Below the pieces are notes generated by a model. It was not told the DNA's origin, ran no database searches, and saw only the letters and a list, made by a program, of their open reading frames with translations. DNA of 36,993 nucleotides. It comes from RGIG5057 sp964642045 (GTDB lineage: Bacteria > Bacillota > Clostridia > TANB77 > CAG-465). The stretch spans positions 1-36,993 of the forward strand of contig CAZXLZ010000005.1 of NCBI GenBank assembly GCA_964642045.1. Reading direction: 5' to 3'. Below, in pieces: positions 34,095 through 36,993 of the stretch. The position numbers and the translations under genes are program-made. Each line of letters starts with the position of its first letter. The stretch's first letter is position 1.

Positions 34095-36500
34095 TTATTG
34101 ATACATTTTACTATTTTCAGCATATTTTTTTAATTTATTATATACTAAATAGCTTATAGTTCCTTCTTTAAACTTTCCATTCTTATCTTTATCATTTACT
34201 CCAAATGGCATATCAGTTAAAATTTCCATTCCTTCATCGATTGTAGTAATAGGATAAATGTGGAACTTTTCTTTCTTTATTTCTTCTATTATTTCATCTG
34301 AAAGCGTAAGATTTTTTATATTTTGTTTTGGTATAAGAACACCATGAGTTCCATCTAAGCCTCTTTCTTTACATACTTTAAAGAATCCTTCAATCTTTTC
34401 TGTAACTCCACCTATTGGCTGAATTTCACCTTTTTGGTTTACAGATCCTGTTACAGCAATACTTTGTTTTATTGGAACTTCTGATAAAGAAGAAAGGATT
34501 GCATAAAGCTCAGTAGAAGAAGCACTATCGCCATCAACACCGTTATATAACTGTTCAAAACATAGACTAGCTGTAAGTGATAGAGGAAATTCTTGTGCAT
34601 ATTTTTCTCCAATATATGCAGATAAAATATATACACCTTTAGAATGTGTTGTGCCACTCATTGAAACTTCACGTTCAATATTAGTTATACCATTTTTTCC
34701 CATAAATGTATTAGCAGTTATTCTAACTGGTTTTCCAAAGCTACAATCTCCATTATTTATAACTGTAAGTCCGTTAATTTGACCTACTTCACTACCTGAA
34801 GTAGATATTATAACACTTCCATCGCTTATCATATCACTTAAGTTATCATTGAATAATGAATATCTATTTTTTCTAATTGATATCGTTTCTAAAATTTCTT
34901 TTGAAGTTACTGTCTTTTTATTTGCTTTTCTTGCTATATGTTCTGATTCTATAAGGAGGTCTAGTATTTCTAGTCTATTACTTGTTATTTTTTCACTATT
35001 TCCAGCAACGCTGCTACTATAATCAATAACCTTTTCTACTGCATCAGATGTAAAAGGTAGTAAGTCATTAGTCTTACATATAAAAGAGATAAATCCAACA
35101 AGTTTATTTATATTAAGTTCTGTTTTATCACAAGTATCCTCAAATTCAGCTTTAACTTTAAATAGTTTTTTAAAGTCAGGATCTGCTTTACAAAGATTTC
35201 TATAATTTGTTTCATTTCCAATTAGTATAAACTGTGTAGTAATAGGTATTGCCTCAGGAATTAGAGTAGGTAGGTTTGCATTTATATTCATATCTCTTGT
35301 TGCATCTATTTTTATTTCACCATTTTTAATAACTCTTTTTAATGCTTCCCATATAGGCATTGAAGTTACAATATCTTTTACATTTAATACAACAAAACCT
35401 CCATTTGCTTTGTGAATTATTCCAGGTTTTAATAGCATTAAATTAGTTTTTATACCTTGTGGAGAGTTCTCATATTCTAATTTACCGAATAGTTCATAAT
35501 ATGTAGGATTTTTACATATTTCAACTGGCGCACAAGATGAAGAATCGTTATCAATTATTAAATTAATTCTGTAATTGTCAAAAGGCATAATAGGTTTCAT
35601 TATATTTTTACCTTGAGCTTCAGGTGAGTTTTTCATTTTTAGGTACTGCTCATACTGTTTAAAAAGTTCAAGATTGTTTACTACATCACTTTGAATATTA
35701 TAGAAGAAATTTTGAAGTTTTAAGTTATTTTTATACTTTACCTTTAAATCTTTTATGCATTGTGCAGCAATGAAAGTAGCAAGATTAGTTTCCCATGATT
35801 TTATATTTTTTTCAGCTTCAATATCTATTTTATCTAAAGATTTTAAAGTCTTTAATGTTTCTTCTTGAATTGTAGGACTTTTGTCTTTGAAATAATTTTT
35901 ATCTGTTTCGGATAGATTGTTAAATTCTTTTTCATTTATTATATTTCCATTAAATACCGGAGAAAAAGAGATACCTTCTTTATCATATTTAATTTTAAAT
36001 CCTTGGCTAAAAGTGTATTTGTCAAAATCAGAAATAATTTTCTGCTTCATAGAATTATATCTTTCTTTTATATCTTTTTTCTCTTTCTCATACGTATCAC
36101 CACAAAGCTTAGTAGAAAATTCTATAAGTAGTTTATTTATAAACTGATTCATATCTGTTTTTAGTTCATATCCCATACCTGGCTCAAGTTCTACATATAT
36201 AGGGAAGCTAGGATCATCAAAATTATATATATAACAGTAGTCATTTGGAACTGGCATATTTTTTGCTAAACTATTAACAACAGAAGTTACATATTCAGTT
36301 TTACCTATACCAAAGTTACCAGACACATATAAGTTGAATCCTTTTTTCATAATTTGCATAGAAGATACAATCGCCTTTAAAGCTCTATCTTGACCAATTA
36401 TTCCATAAAATGGTTCAACTTCTTTAGTTGTTTTAAATTTCAAATTATACCCGTCTTTTTTTGTTATTTCATCAGCAGTAAGTTCTATTTTCTTTTTCAT
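34095..36500 (-). CDS. Lon-family ATP-dependent protease (AAA_32/LonC-like type)
   Basis: The 801-residue product joins an AAA+ ATPase to a Lon proteolytic domain. Walker A is GNFGIGKTEYV (Lys67). A long helical insertion (~110-270) interrupts the ATPase, as in the Lon-like family with the AAA_32 domain. The usual Walker B is replaced by KANGGFVVLNVKD, normal for this branch. The protease domain has the catalytic Ser659 (VDGDSASSTELYA) and Lys702 (GGVTEKIEGF), 43 residues apart as in E. coli Lon (679/722), so it is likely active. The ATG at 36500 follows GGGAGG; a GTG at 36512 lies inside that site. It is not the classical LonA, since the LAN substrate domain is missing. Confidence 0.9.
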   Translation of the reverse strand: MKKKIELTADEITKKDGYNLKFKTTKEVEPFYGIIGQDRALKAIVSSMQIMKKGFNLYVSGNFGIGKTEYVTSVVNSLAKNMPVPNDYCYIYNFDDPSFPIYVELEPGMGYELKTDMNQFINKLLIEFSTKLCGDTYEKEKKDIKERYNSMKQKIISDFDKYTFSQGFKIKYDKEGISFSPVFNGNIINEKEFNNLSETDKNYFKDKSPTIQEETLKTLKSLDKIDIEAEKNIKSWETNLATFIAAQCIKDLKVKYKNNLKLQNFFYNIQSDVVNNLELFKQYEQYLKMKNSPEAQGKNIMKPIMPFDNYRINLIIDNDSSSCAPVEICKNPTYYELFGKLEYENSPQGIKTNLMLLKPGIIHKANGGFVVLNVKDIVTSMPIWEALKRVIKNGEIKIDATRDMNINANLPTLIPEAIPITTQFILIGNETNYRNLCKADPDFKKLFKVKAEFEDTCDKTELNINKLVGFISFICKTNDLLPFTSDAVEKVIDYSSSVAGNSEKITSNRLEILDLLIESEHIARKANKKTVTSKEILETISIRKNRYSLFNDNLSDMISDGSVIISTSGSEVGQINGLTVINNGDCSFGKPVRITANTFMGKNGITNIEREVSMSGTTHSKGVYILSAYIGEKYAQEFPLSLTASLCFEQLYNGVDGDSASSTELYAILSSLSEVPIKQSIAVTGSVNQKGEIQPIGGVTEKIEGFFKVCKERGLDGTHGVLIPKQNIKNLTLSDEIIEEIKKEKFHIYPITTIDEGMEILTDMPFGVNDKDKNGKFKEGTISYLVYNKLKKYAENSKMYQ

Positions 36501-36667
36501 ATTTCCTCCCACACTTATACATGAAAAATTGTATAATATAATTAATTTTTTTTAAAGTGCGTTAGGAAAAATATGAAATATTTTATACTTTTTGTAATAA
36601 ATATGTAATAATTTTTTGCGCTTTAGAAATTATATAAACTAAATTTATAATAATATTTTGATAATAA

Positions 36668-36694
36668 TTATCTAAGTATTTAGTACTTAGATAA
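36668..36694. repeat. Perfect 11-bp inverted repeat
   Basis: TTATCTAAGTA (36668-36678) and TACTTAGATAA (36684-36694) flank a five-base centre. No T-run follows on either strand. It lies between the divergent Lon-like and DinD-like genes and may be a regulator site. The rest of 36501-36753 is AT-rich with no gene seen. Confidence 0.7.
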
Positions 36695-36708
36695 CCAATA
36701 TAAGCAAA

Positions 36709-36715
36709 TGTCGAA
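36709..36715 (+). promoter_or_regulatory. Candidate Spo0A box
   Basis: TGTCGAA is an exact match to the core 0A-box TGNCGAA. A seven-base match can occur by chance; its position in a divergent control region is the only support. Confidence 0.35.
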
Positions 36716-36753
36716 TTTTGCGATGAAAAGTTAATAAAAATGTAGAAAAATTA

Positions 36754-36783
36754 TTTACAAACGCATGTTTGAATTGTTATAAT
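36754..36783 (+). promoter_or_regulatory. Promoter with LexA-like operator
   Basis: TTTACA (36754-36759) and TATAAT (36778-36783, TGT before it) lie 18 bases apart. The palindrome CAAACGCATGTTTG (36758-36771) covers the -35 end and spacer. It fits the Gram-positive LexA form CGAAC-N4-GTTCG with one symmetric change on each side. The downstream gene looks like DinD, a DNA-damage-inducible protein. Confidence 0.6.
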
Positions 36784-36824
36784 ACTCATAGCCATATTTT
36801 GCAATCTATAGGTTAGGAGGTGAG

Positions 36825-36869
36825 ATGAAGTTAAACCAAGTTTTAAATATAACTTATTTAGATGATTAA
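36825..36869 (+). CDS. Possible 14-residue leader peptide
   Basis: An ATG follows AGGAGGTGAG (36815-36824), a near-perfect ribosome-binding site, and opens a 14-codon frame (MKLNQVLNITYLDD) ending at TAA 36867-36869. It lies in the leader of the DinD-like gene, 52 bases before that start codon. The ribosome-binding site is the main evidence; no homologue is known to me. Confidence 0.4.
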   Translation: MKLNQVLNITYLDD

Positions 36870-36921
36870 TAGAAAAAAATAAATTCTAAGTGATATGGTA
36901 ATTGTAAAAGGAGAGGTTTTT

Positions 36922-36993
36922 ATGAGTGGTATAGATAAAAATTATACAAATGAGAATTTTGAAGACATCAAACATATTGATGAAAATGGTGAT
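36922..36993 (+). CDS. DinD-like DNA-damage-inducible protein, N-terminal 24 residues (continues past window)
   Basis: The frame opens at ATG 36922 behind AAAAGGAGAGG (36906-36916) and is still open at the window end. The visible part contains NFEDIKHIDENG, which resembles the start of DinD/BRO-like proteins (FE-x-IKHI-x-E-x-G, normally followed by YWYARDL). DinD of E. coli is SOS-induced and inhibits RecA in vitro. The LexA-like operator upstream agrees with this. With only 24 residues the assignment remains tentative. Confidence 0.5.
   Translation, partial: MSGIDKNYTNENFEDIKHIDENGD

Overview
The window is AT-rich chromosomal DNA from a spore-forming, probably anaerobic Clostridia-type Firmicute. 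This is inferred from SpoVT, SpoIIE with a Spo0A-type promoter, an acetate-forming pta-ackA pair, strong Shine-Dalgarno sites and Arg codons that are almost all AGA/AGG. No rRNA, tRNA, insertion sequence, CRISPR array or integrase was seen. Starts given here were chosen from ribosome-binding sites and often lie downstream of the longest possible start.

Layout. (1) 1-4343, housekeeping: 3' end of rho, a TGS-uridine kinase-like protein, a frameshifted plsC-type acyltransferase, rpoZ overlapping a small CMP-kinase-like gene, and spoVT. (2) 4362-6687, an accessory cassette with richer GC: a consensus sigma-A promoter, a hairpin-rich leader, and a membrane-anchored acidic repeat protein interrupted by a 100-N assembly gap. 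It is followed by a compact intergenic RNA candidate with long-range helices and a possible pseudoknot, closed by a terminator. (3) 6688-15743: comEC (apparently leaderless), an unrecognised acidic-tailed protein, spoIIE, a DUF1294 protein, a membrane-anchored degenerate family-5 solute-binding protein and an unrecognised minus-strand gene. (4) 15862-17850: a second self-contained cassette with foreign codon usage, encoding a flotillin-like SPFH protein. (5) 17893-22867: pta-ackA-M24 peptidase-M18 aminopeptidase. (6) 23052-34091: an exopolysaccharide or capsule locus of the Wzx/Wzy type. (7) 34095-36993: a Lon-family protease on the minus strand, then a candidate LexA-controlled promoter, a 14-codon leader ORF and the first 24 codons of a DinD-like gene.

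The polysaccharide locus is the main multi-gene system. A phosphoglycosyltransferase would start the repeat unit on undecaprenyl phosphate, and GT2/GT4 enzymes would extend it. A Wzx flippase exports it and a Wzy-like domain polymerises it. Three proteins are unusual domain fusions (Wzy-GT4, acyltransferase-3-DUF1919, nucleotidyltransferase-like-thymidylate-kinase-like). A further gene encodes an APH/choline-kinase-fold protein, so phosphate decoration of the glycan is a reasonable hypothesis. No chain-length regulator or nucleotide-sugar genes are present in the window.

The strongest candidates for something undescribed are the 6446-6645 RNA with the adjacent repeat-protein gene, the fused polysaccharide enzymes with the kinase pair, and the SOS-type leader at the right edge. 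Function is inferred from motifs read by eye; no database search was possible.
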